Part shown: piece by piece, positions 40,501 through 48,260 of the stretch
How positions within the stretch are numbered: position 1 is the stretch's first letter
Layout: the number at the start of each line of letters is the position of its first letter
DNA from: Branchinecta lynchi
Taxonomy: Eukaryota; Arthropoda; Branchiopoda; Anostraca; Branchinectidae
DNA: 64,000 bases
Reading direction: 5' to 3'
NCBI GenBank assembly: GCA_023053575.1
Contig: JAKZAP010000009.1
Coordinates: 23,934,032 to 23,998,031 of the forward strand
Made by a program: the position numbers and the translations under genes
Notes under the pieces: model-generated
The model's database searches: none
What the model saw: only the letters and a program-made list of their open reading frames with translations
What the model was told of the DNA's origin: nothing

Positions 40501-41784
40501 CATCGGACAAGTAGTTCGCCCGGAATCCGGCCAAGACCGGAAAGTTTGTCAAAAGTGAAAGTTTTATGTGAAGTTGATTAGATGTTCGATTTAGGGGTAA
40601 GAAGACATGCTGAAGACGGACAAGTACTTCGCCCGTAATCCGGCCCAGACCGGAAAGTTTGTTCAAATTAAAAGTTTTATTTGGAATTGATTAGATTTTC
40701 GATTTGGGGCAAGAAGACATGCTGAACACTTATCTGAAAACAATTTTGTACCCGGACATGTAGTTCGCCCGGAATCCGGCCAAAACTGGAAAATTGTTAG
40801 AAGCCGGTGGAAGAAAGAAACGCCAAACCTATTGGCCATATTCCTTTCCGGCGCTTCCAAGCGGACTAGTTTCTGTTATCCTCCTATGCTTCACTGTCAG
40901 CACTTGGATCGGACATGATAAAATAGATCCACAGGTTAGTGAGTGGAAAATCTGTCATCTGTGTCCCAGGTAATGGAGCTTTTGCATGTGTCTCAGCAGC
41001 AGAAAGTGAAAGTGACCCACTACCCTATGGATTCAACGTTTTACTATGTCTACACAAGACGTGTTATGGTGCATTTACACACTGCGTAAAATCCGAGCGT
41101 ATTTTGAAATCCGAGCGTATTTTGAAATCCGAGCGTATTTTGAAATCCGAGCGTATTTTACGCACGTTTTGAGCTTGAAAACGTTTCTAGCAATACGGAC
41201 GTATTTGAAAAATCGGTCCGTTTTGTATCCACATACGTCCGTATTGCTAGAAATCTTTTCAAGCTCAAAACGTGCGTAAAATACACTCGGATTTCAAAAT
41301 ACGCTCTGATTTTATGCAGTGTGTAAACCCACCTTTAGTTATGAGACAATGGAGCTAACAGAAACTAGACCACTTGGAGCGCTGAACTCTAATAAGGCCA
41401 ATTGGACAATGACTAGCGTTTGTGCATTGTAAAAAAAAATTCTTGCAGTATATACTACTGGGATTAATCTTGTCTTTATTGAGATAAGATTAAACCTAAT
41501 TCGGATTAATTCTCCCAATAGAGATAAGATTAATCCCAGTAGTAAATACTGCATCCTTATGCGGAGAAACTTTTTACAGTGTGACCTTGTATATCTCTAC
41601 AAATAGCCTACTGTTCACTTACCCAGGATCCACCGCAGTTCAGTCCCATGTCGTCATAGTTCGTGACAGCACTGATGTCGGTCCGCCAGAGGGAAGATCG
41701 TCCAGGCGGTTCCAAAATCATTCCATGTCCCTCTGAATCTCTCAGAAGGGACATTCCCACTAGAAAAATGCAAATCGCCAACAT
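24875..41784 (-). CDS. Secreted AA15 lytic polysaccharide monooxygenase with Thr-rich linker and CBM14 domain
   Basis: Five minus-strand exons (41623-41784, 35409-35543, 30600-30849, 26507-26806, 24875-25035) join with consistent phases 0, 0, 1, 1 and consensus GT-AG boundaries into a 335-residue product. Residues 1-19 are a signal peptide and residue 20 is His, the first residue of the mature enzyme and first ligand of the copper histidine brace. The second brace His is in [16 protein letters not shown] (about residue 111). The catalytic domain ends near [16 protein letters not shown] (212), followed by a Thr/Lys/Pro linker to about 282 and a six-cysteine CBM14. AA15 enzymes oxidatively cleave chitin or cellulose; CBM14 anchors to chitin. 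The exon chain is inferred, but the fit to the family is close throughout. Confidence 0.92.
25036..26506 (-). other. LPMO intron 4, holding an 18S rRNA fragment
   Basis: 1471 bp. Contents: an unrecognised stretch (25040-25420), an 18S rRNA-derived fragment (about 25424-25690), unremarkable sequence, and a poly-G run near 26331-26342. No other exon is seen. Confidence 0.6.
25424..25690 (-). pseudogene. 18S rRNA fragment
   Basis: Read on the minus strand this is small-subunit rRNA from the conserved central region. Hallmark phrases on the plus strand are GTGCCCTTCCGTCAATTCCT, TTTAAGTTTCAGCTTTGCAA and CCATACTTCCCCCGGAACCC. The match is near perfect from about 25440 to 25620 and decays towards 25690. 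Only about 250 bp is present, so it is a dispersed fragment rather than a rDNA unit. Contamination is unlikely because unrelated intron sequence flanks it on both sides. Confidence 0.85.
26507..26806 (-). CDS. LPMO exon 4: end of catalytic domain and Thr-rich linker
   Basis: Starts in phase 1 after CACTCTAG and ends at GTAAGT, 300 bp. The first 29 residues finish the AA15 domain ([27 protein letters not shown]). The rest is a linker with a coding tandem repeat of 21 bases giving units of KAPTTTT, about four in a row. Such linkers are usually O-glycosylated and separate catalytic and binding modules. Confidence 0.92.
27419..29543 (-). mobile_element. Family A element, copy 1 (longest)
   Basis: Family A starts with TTTTTGGGATCCCAAAACGT and a GTCCGTCTGTCCGTC microsatellite, continues with several diverged units of about 130 bp each, and ends GGGATCCCATCGAAACCTTT plus GGTCTTGTT. 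Each unit has phrases such as CCGGAATCCGGCCAAAACCG, AAAGTTTTATTTGAAGTTGA and ATTAGATGTTCGA. This copy is reversed and interrupted by a family H insert (28808-29253). No protein is encoded. Internal tandem units beside a tetranucleotide microsatellite resemble bivalve pearl-type, Helitron-related elements; that link is only a suggestion. Confidence 0.75.
28808..29253. mobile_element. Family H TIR element inserted in family A
   Basis: The ends are inverted copies: ACTGTCAAAAGTTTCT at the left and the complement of ACTATCAGAAGCTTCA at the right, followed inward by AGAAGGATGCGCGGTT on both sides. The family A consensus continues across the insertion (CTAC then ACTTGTCCGG), which confirms it is a separate insertion of about 446 bp. 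Non-coding. Confidence 0.65.
29544..30158. other. No gene seen
   Basis: Intronic sequence between the family A copy and the foldback MITE. No exon, repeat boundary or RNA gene was recognised. Confidence 0.4.
30159..30571. mobile_element. Foldback MITE, family F copy 1
   Basis: The ends are AGGCGTATTTTCGCCGTTCC and its near-complement. Flanking triplets are GTA and TTA, a near match to the TAG duplication of the second copy (41899-42313). It ends only 23 bp from the GTAAGT donor of LPMO exon 3. Non-coding, GC-rich, strongly self-complementary. Confidence 0.75.
30600..30849 (-). CDS. LPMO exon 3: second histidine of the copper site
   Basis: The acceptor TTTTCTTTCAG is followed by [20 protein letters not shown]. 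This contains the conserved [11 protein letters not shown] core of AA15 enzymes, whose His is the second copper ligand. Further conserved pieces are [15 protein letters not shown] and [13 protein letters not shown]. It ends in phase 1 at GTAAGT. Confidence 0.93.
31738..31800 (-). pseudogene. tRNA-Gly(UCC)-like relic
   Basis: On the minus strand the anticodon stem-loop GCTTGG-CTTCCAA-GCAG and the D-arm sequence GGTGTAGTGATTATAG are tRNA-Gly-like, with anticodon TCC. The T arm (GCTCGTTCCCAGTCAGC) and acceptor stem are degraded. It is probably a tRNA pseudogene or SINE head. Confidence 0.55.
31801..32190. repeat. GATACCACGG inverted-repeat cluster
   Basis: The same short motifs as at 360-1345 (GATACCACGGTAACTG and reverse forms), in several orientations, with the ATGAAAGTGAGATG segment shared with 358-372. 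Non-coding remnant of the same family. Confidence 0.55.
32330..32713 (-). mobile_element. Family A element, copy 2 (partial)
   Basis: Reverse orientation. One and a half internal units and the microsatellite-bearing end (GACAGACGGACAACTTTTAC) up to GGGATCCCCAAAA. The far end is missing. Confidence 0.6.
32844..33547 (-). mobile_element. Family A element, copy 3
   Basis: Reverse orientation. Starts AACAAGACCAAAAGTTTCGA next to GGGATCCC and includes about four diverged internal units; the opposite end decays near AAGATCCCAAAAATC. Confidence 0.65.
33694..34719 (+). mobile_element. Family A element, copy 4
   Basis: Forward orientation, facing copy 3 so that the two form an inverted pair. Starts AAAACGTAAGTGGAGGG, has an expanded (GTCCGTC)-type microsatellite at 33735-33810, and ends near CCATCGAAATCTTTGGTCTT. 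Confidence 0.7.
34912..35333. repeat. Repeat family G, copy 2
   Basis: Direct copy of 24255-24680 with a few indels. It ends about 75 bp before the LPMO exon 2 boundary, on the intron side. Confidence 0.7.
35409..35543 (-). CDS. LPMO exon 2
   Basis: 45 codons, phase 0 at both ends, acceptor TTGCTAG and donor GTAAGG. It encodes [20 protein letters not shown] followed by [12 protein letters not shown] and ends TYTAGQ. The CGECGD pair and the NExGG segment are conserved in AA15 domains. It continues directly from the NCGGSW end of exon 1. Confidence 0.92.
35586..36525. mobile_element. Long-TIR element, family C copy 2
   Basis: The same termini as copy 1 (GGGATCGACTAAAACCAGGA at the left and the complement at the right). 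Flanks carry near-identical CCAAAAAAGA and CCAAAAAGA, agreeing with a duplication of about 9 bp. The left half has an internal duplication of the AGGAAGG-rich terminal part. It begins only 43 bp upstream, in gene direction, of the exon 2 boundary. Confidence 0.7.
36558..37469 (-). mobile_element. Family A element, copy 5
   Basis: Reverse orientation, both ends present (AACAAGACCAAAGGTTTCGA side and the TACGTTTTGGGATCCCAAAA side), with about three internal units and a GACGGACAGACGG microsatellite. Confidence 0.75.
37470..38105 (+). pseudogene. 3' fragment of a non-LTR retrotransposon
   Basis: Two open pieces in different frames (about 37473-37650 and 37711-37962) show a decayed ORF. The second contains a Cys/His cluster [20 protein letters not shown] after LRTRKKVF, as found at the C-terminus of several LINE reverse transcriptase ORFs. 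The fragment ends at an AATAATAAATTATT tail. Family not determined. Confidence 0.6.
38106..38917. other. No gene seen
   Basis: Intronic sequence between the LINE fragment and family A copy 6. No exon, RNA or clear repeat recognised. Confidence 0.4.
38918..39980 (+). mobile_element. Family A element, copy 6
   Basis: Forward, both ends present: TTTTTGGGATCCCAAAACGT at the start and GGGATCCCATCGAAACCTTT at the end. Four to five internal units. Confidence 0.78.
40181..40801 (+). mobile_element. Family A element, copy 7 (3' truncated)
   Basis: Forward, with the start TTTTTTGGGATCCCAAAACG, microsatellite and about three internal units. It stops abruptly at GGAAAATTGTTAGAAG within a unit. Confidence 0.7.
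41068..41333. mobile_element. Palindromic MITE, family D copy 2
   Basis: The termini GGTGCATTTACACACTGCGT and the complement of GCAGTGTGTAAACCCACC are shared with copy 1. The left half carries four tandem GAGCGTATTTTGAAATCC units where copy 1 has fewer. Located within LPMO intron 1. Confidence 0.65.
41444..41553. mobile_element. Small palindromic MITE
   Basis: About 110 bp with ends TGCAGTATATACTACTGGGA and its near-complement, and a palindromic middle around AGATAAGATTAA. No target duplication is clear and no second copy was noticed. Confidence 0.55.
41623..41784 (-). CDS. LPMO exon 1: signal peptide and N-terminal histidine
   Basis: The ATG at 41784 opens 54 codons ending at GTAAGT in phase 0. 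[19 protein letters not shown] is a signal peptide and cleavage exposes [15 protein letters not shown], the conserved AA15 start with the copper-binding His first. It ends [13 protein letters not shown]. The exon is about 80 percent identical by eye to the paralogous exon at 62443-62604. Confidence 0.95.
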
Positions 41785-41898
41785 TATTCTCTAGAGGCTG
41801 GCTGGAGAGACAATGTTGATTTTCAAAATTGATTGACGTCTTTTATACCCTGGCGCATCTGTTTTTTGTTCAACAACCGGTCATTTTTCTTTATCTAG
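41785..41898 (-). promoter_or_regulatory. LPMO gene 1 core promoter
   Basis: A TATA box, TATAAAAG on the minus strand, lies at 41840-41847, about 56-63 bp upstream of the ATG. It is followed by GACGTCAATCAATTTT and a CAACATTGTCT leader. The same arrangement precedes the paralogue at 62380-62442, so it is conserved. Upstream promoter sequence is cut off at 41898 by a MITE. Confidence 0.8.
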
Positions 41899-42313
41899 AG
41901 GCGTATTCTCGCCGTTCCCCGAGGACTCCTCGGGGAATCAAAGGGAACGGCGAGAATAGAGGGAGTCCCTCCACGCGGACTCCGCGGACAGAAACAGCGA
42001 GAACACGGGGAATGTTTCCAACATGGATTTTGTTCGAAAAATAAATATGCAGTTCACGAAATTAGTCTTGAGCCAATTTATTTTTGGTTTTGTTTATTCT
42101 GATTATTTTTAATTAATTCTACGTTGCACCAACGCCAGCAAAAATTGATTCCCCTCCGAATCTGACAGGGAGTCCTTTTTGATGATGGTGATGATAATCA
42201 GAGCATTCCCCGTCCGTGGGACCTCGCGAGAATACGGGGAGTGAGTCCCCGGGACAAACAAAAACGCGGGGACTCCTCAAGTGGAGTCCGCGGGGAACGG
42301 CGAGAGTACGCCT
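41899..42313. mobile_element. Foldback MITE, family F copy 2, in the LPMO promoter
   Basis: 415 bp with ends AGGCGTATTCTCGCCGTTCC and its near-complement, flanked by a perfect TAG duplication (41896-41898, 42314-42316). Sequence beyond it (GGGACGTTTTCTTAG) continues what follows CATCTG at 52180 in the relic promoter, so the insertion is unambiguous. Confidence 0.85.
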
Positions 42314-42329
42314 TAGGGACGTTTTCTTA

Positions 42330-42604
42330 GAGCGTGTTCCATCCTACCTACCGAAGTTACTACGCATGACGTCACGAATTCTGGCTTTTTGTCGTCAAGG
42401 CTGGAATGATTTTTCTATTTTCCAGCAGAATATCATGCCACGGGCGAATCCGACCAATCACGTTACTACGCTTACTACGCGAGCGTGGTAAGCAAATAGT
42501 TACTGTTTCGAGAAGGTTGGAACGGTCAGCGTAGTAACTTTTGGTGAGGTTGGAACGGAAATAGTAACCAATAGTTACTATTTTTTGAAGGGTGGAACAC
42601 GCTC
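42330..42604. mobile_element. MITE, family E copy 2, in the LPMO upstream region
   Basis: 275 bp with TIR GAGCGTGTTCC and a perfect TTA duplication (42327-42329, 42605-42607). The uninterrupted site TTTTCTTAGTGACG is visible at 52191-52204. PIF/Harbinger-like by its TTA target. Confidence 0.88.
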
Positions 42605-42685
42605 TTAGTGACACCTTTTACAGTTTGAAACTTCTGGGTTTTTTACAAGTGGTAACTTTGTCTTTATCTGGGGTTGTTTTCTTAG

Positions 42686-43172
42686 TTTTTGGGATCCCAA
42701 AACGAAAGTGGAGGGATACCTATGACATCGCAAAAGTTGACCGTCTGTCTGTCCGTCTTTAAGCACTCTAACTCTCGAAGGGAACGAGATATTTTGACGG
42801 AACTTGGTGTGAGGGCTCTTTGGGTCAAGGGAGAGGTCGGGTTTGTCGATGGGCTCTGAAGCTGGGGGTGGGGAGGGATTTCAAATTAGGGGCGAACATT
42901 TATTTTAAACAGCTAATAAGATAGTCGATTTAGAGATAAGAAGGCATGCTGAACATGATATGAAAGTCGTTTCCTCGCTGGACGAGTAGTTCACCCAGAA
43001 TCCGGCCAAATTTCGGAAAGTTTGTTAAAAGTAAAAGTTTTATATAAAGTTGATTAGATGTTCGATTTAAGGGTACCCGGACATGTAGTTCGCCCGGAGT
43101 CCGACTGAAACCGGAAACATTTTTAAAAGAGATAGTTTTATCTGAAGTTGATTACATGTTCGATACAGGGGT
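42686..43172 (+). mobile_element. Family A element, copy 8 (partial)
   Basis: Forward. Begins TTTTTGGGATCCCAAAACGA immediately after the LPMO upstream sequence GTTTTCTTAG, so it is a third insertion in the same upstream region. It is truncated after about two internal units. Confidence 0.7.
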
Positions 43173-43604
43173 GTCCCGAAGGGGGGGGGGTGATTTTGAT
43201 AAGTCATATCAGCTTTTTATTTCGGCCTCGCCGAGGTCCCGGGCATTCATTTTAATCAAAAACAATCCGAGTCGTTTAAAAATGTTAATTGGCTATGCAC
43301 AGCGAATGCACATCTTGAGTCGTTTCAATCAGGTTTCGTAACCCTGATTGGTCGGAGACATGATTCATGGGGGCGGCAATACGGCTACCTGTTCTACTCC
43401 CATGTGATTTGTATCTGCCGTACTTAAGTCTTTCAGATTTTAGCCGGTCAAAATTACAATAGGTTAGTTGTTAAAGTGAAGTCTGACTGGATAACACTAA
43501 TATACCTTGTAGACCGAAAGTGAGAGACAAGGTTATGTGCATGGATTGTTGGTCAGACTTTAACTATAAGTGAAAAAAAGAAGGTTCAATATTAGTTTTA
43601 AACA
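43173..43604. other. No gene seen
   Basis: Sequence with a poly-G run at 43183-43190 and no recognised exon or repeat boundary. Confidence 0.35.
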
Positions 43605-44010
43605 TAATGGAAAAGCCATCAAATGACAGGAGATCCGCGAAACAAGTGTGCCCAGAACAGATGGAAGAATGTCGATAGCAAAGCGAGATGGAGGTGGGAA
43701 CAAAGCTTGAGAAGGACAAAGAAGATTTTGATATACACAAGAAATTCCTTTCCCAGGACAGGAGTGGTTCTGCAGACGCTGGAATAGCTCGTTCTAGTCA
43801 GTAAATGTTTGTCCTCCATGCTCGCAGAGGCGTCACTATCCAAAACGTTTGGGGGGGGAGGGGAGCAAGGTATTTACGGACTGGCTAGTCACTTTTACCG
43901 ACTTTTTTTTGTGAAAAAAACGACTGAGTTTAAGAAAAATCGACCGTTTTTAAGAAAAGTCGACTTTTGGATAACCGACTGTTTTGAAGAAAAATCCACT
44001 GTTTCCGAAA
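43605..44010. repeat. Left arm of an inverted repeat flanking family A copy 9
   Basis: About 400 bp (AAAAGCCATCAAATGACAGG, AACAAGTGTGCCCAGAACAG, then CGACTG/TAAGAAAAATCGAC-rich sequence) reappear as a reverse complement at 45540-45970. The arms enclose roughly 1.5 kb. Confidence 0.65.
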
Positions 44011-45064
44011 AACAAGACCTAAGGTTTCGATGGGTCCCAAAAATCTAATATTTGATCCGACAACTGGGTCTTGTCTTCGCCAGGCTAATCATTAGAGAAA
44101 ACCAAGTTCAGATATACCTCTATAAGCCATATCTATTTTGACGACACTGACCGAAACTTCCTTCTTTACTTCTGCCACATTTCCGGTTTCGGCCGAATTC
44201 CGAACGAACTACTTGTCCAGCAAAGAAAGAAAATTCAGAATCGAATTCAGCGTATGGTATCTCCTTATCCGTATAAAGATCATCTAATCAATTTCAAATA
44301 AAACTTTAGCTTCTAAAAAAACAACGGTTACAACCGGATTCCGGACGAATTATATGTCCGGTTGAAAAATGATTGTCATATAGAGACTCAGCGTCTCTTC
44401 TTACACATAAATCTGTCATCTAATTTGCTTCAAATAAAACTTATTACTTTTTAAAAAAAATTCCGGTTTAGGGCGGATTCCCGGCGAATTAGTTGTCCAG
44501 GTAGAAAATGCTTCGTTCAGCATATCTACTTACCCATAAATCAAACATTTAATCAGCTTCAAAATCAAACTTTTACTTTTTACCAACTTTCCGGTTTTTG
44601 CCGAATTCCGAACAAACTATTCGTCCGTCAAGAAAATGGTTTTTCACCATCGTGTTCAGCATGTCTTCTTACCCCTTACCCGAACATTTAATCAACTTCA
44701 AATGAAACTTTTACTTTTAACCAACCTTCCGGTTTTTGCCGGATTCCGGGCGAACTACCTCTCGGACGAGAAAATATTTTGCATATTCGTTTTCAGCATG
44801 TCTTCTTACCCCATGATCGACTATCACAGTAGCTGTTCAACAATATTTTGTTTTCCCCTTAATTTTAACCCCTCCCCCACCCCTAAATGCAGGGCTACAG
44901 AGCCCATCTACGAACTTGACCTTACCCTTGATCCGAAGAGTTCTCACACCAAGTTTCATCAAAATATCTCATTCCCTTCGAGAGTTAAAATATTTTGCAT
45001 ATTCTTGTTCAGCATGTCTTCTTACCCCATAATCGACTATCACATTAGCTATTTAAAAATATTT
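44011..45064 (-). mobile_element. Family A element, copy 9
   Basis: Reverse. Starts AACAAGACCTAAGGTTTCGA and has about six internal units; the microsatellite end is replaced by a local duplication of AAAATATTTTGCATATTC. Confidence 0.68.
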
Positions 45065-45205
45065 GCGTCCCGAGCATGATAAGCAAATAGTAACTATTAG
45101 TTACTATTCCGACAAGGTTGGAACGGTCAGCGTAGTAACTTTTAGTGAGGATGGAACGGAAATAGTAACTAATAGTAACTATTGTTAGAAGGGTGGAACA
45201 CGCTC
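45065..45205. mobile_element. MITE, family E copy 3 (5' truncated)
   Basis: Matches the right half of copies 1 and 2 (ACTATTCCGACAAGGTTGGA and GGTGGAACACGCTC end). The left TIR is missing. Confidence 0.7.
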
Positions 45206-45539
45206 TATATATTTTGGCAATGCACCATATTCAAGCACATCTGAAAAGTTTATATCTGCCTCAATCTTCATCTGTTGACTTTACCACGATTTAGGCCCGA
45301 GTCTCAACACGCGACAGAAGATGCTATGCAAAGCAAATGAAGAACGAGAAGTTCACTTTTAGAAGAACGTAAACATAAAAGAGACCATTTTCTAGTTGAA
45401 TGAGTGTCCTGAATTTTACGAAGGCTTTTCAGATGTACTTTAACACTATAGTGTTGCTATAGAATACAGGGTCATCAAGTATAGGCCCCCAATGTTGTCG
45501 GCCAGTCGGTAGAAATAGCTGAATCGGCGCGAAGCGCCC
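45206..45539. other. No gene seen
   Basis: About 330 bp without recognised exon or repeat between a MITE fragment and an inverted-repeat arm. Confidence 0.35.
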
Positions 45540-45970
45540 CAATTTTTTGTAAAACAGTCGATTTTTTTTCGGAAACAGTCGATTTTTCTTCAAAACAGTC
45601 GGTTTTCCGTAAGTCGATTTTTTCTTATAAACCGTCGATTTTTCGTCAAAACAGTCGTTTTTTCCGCAAAACAAGTCGGTAAAAATGACCAGACAGTCGG
45701 TAAATACCTTGCTCCGCCCCCAAACATTTTAGATAGATCTGCTAGGATAGAGACTAAAAATTTACCTCCCTCTAGAATGAGCTGTTCCATCGTCTAAAGA
45801 GCCCTTCCTGTCCTGGGAAACGAATTTTGGTTGTTTCTTAAATCTTCCTTGTCCTTTTCAAGCGTTGTTCGCACCTCAGCCTCGCCTAGTAATCGACGCT
45901 TTTCCATCTATTCTGGGCACACTTGTTTCTCGGGTCTCCTATCATTTGATTTCTGATGGCTTTTCTACTA
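45540..45970. repeat. Right arm of the inverted repeat
   Basis: Reverse complement of 43605-44010, including the AACAGTCGATTTTTCTTC-rich part and TCTGGGCACACTTGTTTCTC. Short frames in it arise from the CAGTCG repetition and are not genes. Confidence 0.65.
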
Positions 45971-45989
45971 CTAAAAATTCCATGCCTAC

Positions 45990-47043
45990 TTTTTGGGATC
46001 CCAAAATGTAAGTGGAGGGATACCTATGACATCGCAAAAATGTCCGTCTGTCCGTCTGTCTGTCTGTCTGTGAGGGAATGAGATATTTTGATGAAATTTG
46101 GTGTGAGGATCCATTGGGTCAAGGGTAAGCTATGTAGATCCATATTTAGGGGTGGGGGAGGGGGTTCAAATTAAGGGACAAAAAAATATTTTTGAACAGC
46201 TAATGTGATTGTCGGTTATGAGGTAAGAAGACATGCTGATCACGATAGTGAAAACCATTTTCTCGCCGGACAAGTAGTTCGTCCGGAATCCGGCACAAAC
46301 CGGAAAGTCGGTTAAAAGTAAAAGTTTTATTTGAAGTTGATTAGATGTTCGATATAGGGGTAGGAAAACATGGTGAACTCGGCGGTGAAAACCATTTTCT
46401 TGCCGGATACGTAGTTCGCCCGGAATCCGGCAAAAACAGGAAAGTTTGTTAAAAGTAAAAGTTTTATTTGGAGTTGATTAGATGTTCAATTTAGGGGTAA
46501 GAAAACATGCTGAACACTTCTGTGAACACAATTTTCTACCCGGACAATTAGTTCGTCCCGAATCCGGTCGAAACCGTAAAATTATTAAAAGTTAAAGTTT
46601 TATTTGTAGTTGATTAGATATCCGATTGAGGGGTAAGAAGAGATGCTGACTCCATGTATGACAATCATTTTTACCCGGACATAAAGTTCGACGGGAATCC
46701 GGCTGGAGCCGGAAAATTTGTTATAATTTAAATTTTTAGTTGAAGTTGATTAGATGTTTAATATTGGGGAAAGAAGATACGCTGAGTTCGTTTTTGAGCT
46801 TTCTTTTTTCGCCGGACAAGTAGTTCAAAACAGATATGACTTATAGGGGTAAACACACATGCTGACTCCATATCTGAACTTGGTTTTCTCAGATGATTAG
46901 CTATTTGGCCTTAATCTGTTTCTGAATGTTAATAGTAAAATGCTCAAGGAGACTGGCGAAGACTGGATCTGGCGAAGACAAGACCCTATTGTTGGGATCA
47001 AATATTGAATTTTTGTGATCCCATTGAAACCTTTGGTCTTGTT
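45990..47043 (+). mobile_element. Family A element, copy 10
   Basis: Forward. Both ends are present (TTTTGGGATCCCAAAATGTA and GATCCCATTGAAACCTTTGG), with a GTCCGTCTGTCTGTCTGTC microsatellite and five internal units. Confidence 0.75.
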
Positions 47044-47887
47044 AAGTTCGCCTTGATCTTCAGGTGCATGATCGAGGCAAAACAACATGACAGATGTGGG
47101 AACATTCCTTATAAGCAGGAAAGATCAGACACAGGACCGGTTTTTTTCATAAATGTATTTTTTTATTTATTTAAACTAGGATACAACCAACTTGTGTCAA
47201 AGAAATGACAAAATAAGTAACAAACTAAAATAATAACATAAATATAAACTACAAATAAAATAAAACACAACTGTTTACTTTTAACTGTTTTCAGTTAAAA
47301 TATGTAGTTTATTATGTCCTGCAATTGACTCGTAACTGATCAGTTCTAGCAAGAACAAATTTAATTAACAAACAAATTTTCTAGGTCGTTTGAAGCAACA
47401 TGCACAATCTTAGGAGCACCAAGTGGAAGCCCGCTGTGGCTCAAAGAGAGTAAATCAAGAAAAATGCAGAAATAAGCGGAGTGCCGTTATGCTGGATATA
47501 ATGACATGGGATGCGAGGAAACGAAAGCGGATGGAATTATTAGTTAGGTAGAAGACATAGTAAATCTAGGTTAGGCGGGTTTGATCCTTTAATAAAATCG
47601 ATCAATAATAAATATCACCAAATTAAATATCGAAGAAAAAGCGAGAATGAGTTATACCGCAGCGTAAACTATCACGCAAATGAAACGAAAACTGACAAAC
47701 TACTAAATCTTTGCACTTTCGGCTATAGCCGGGAGCAACACGTTGATGAAGATTGAAAGCGGTTAGTTTTTGGTAACCGCCCAATGCCAGTGCATTTATG
47801 TCTTTTCATGGGCGGTTACCTATCATGATGGGTTGTTATGTAATTTAGCAATAAAATAATCTAATCTAATCTAATCATGGTGCACGA
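47044..47887. other. AT-rich stretch ending in an ATCTA microsatellite
   Basis: No ORF. The end (GCAATAAAATAATCTAATCT at 47850-47870) looks like the 3' tail of a non-LTR retrotransposon, but no coding part is recognisable upstream. Confidence 0.4.
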
Positions 47888-48260
47888 GAAAAGCAGGAAG
47901 GCATACTAAAACTAGGAAGGGCACACTAAAACGAGGAAGGGCATACTAAAACGGGGAAGGATGTCCCGGAATTCAAGGCTGCGAAAAACGGGAAAGCTGC
48001 ACCGTTCCCTTCCTCTGTTCTCCTCTGTATTCTTTGAGGGGTTGGGAACTTTTCAAATTCAAAGTTCACCATTCTTTCCTCGTTTCAGTATCCTTACATG
48101 GGTAGGCATTAAAGTCCAGTGAGGGGTCGGCAACTATACAAATTGTAATTAACCTTTTCATTCCTCGTTTTGAGGAGCTTGTCACGTCACGGGTAGTACC
48201 TTAAAGTACTAAAACGAGGAAGGAAATGGTGGACTTGGAATATCTTAGTTGCCGACTCCT
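47888..48260. mobile_element. Family C copy 3, left part
   Basis: Starts within the terminal repeat (CGAGAAAAGCAGGAAGGCAT), continues with the family's CTAAAACGAGGAAGG and GGGGTCGGCAACT phrases, and stops at GCCGACTCCT where the LINE begins. Confidence 0.7.

Larger units (their letters stand above)
35544..41622 (-). other. LPMO intron 1, mostly repeats
   Basis: 6079 bp. Holds a family C element (35586-36525), family A copies (36558-37469, 38918-39980, 40181-40801), a decayed LINE fragment (37470-38105), family D copy 2 (41068-41333) and a small palindromic MITE (41444-41553). Bases 38106-38917 and 40802-41067 show no recognisable feature. Confidence 0.65.

Noticed and set aside
43809..44048. 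Plus-strand frame of 79 codons
   Set aside because: Runs through a poly-G tract and the GACTG/AAAATCGAC repeats; antisense counterpart in the other arm; no domain.
45429..45790. Lys/Asn-rich minus-strand frames
   Set aside because: Produced by the CAGTCGATTTTT repeats of an inverted-repeat arm.
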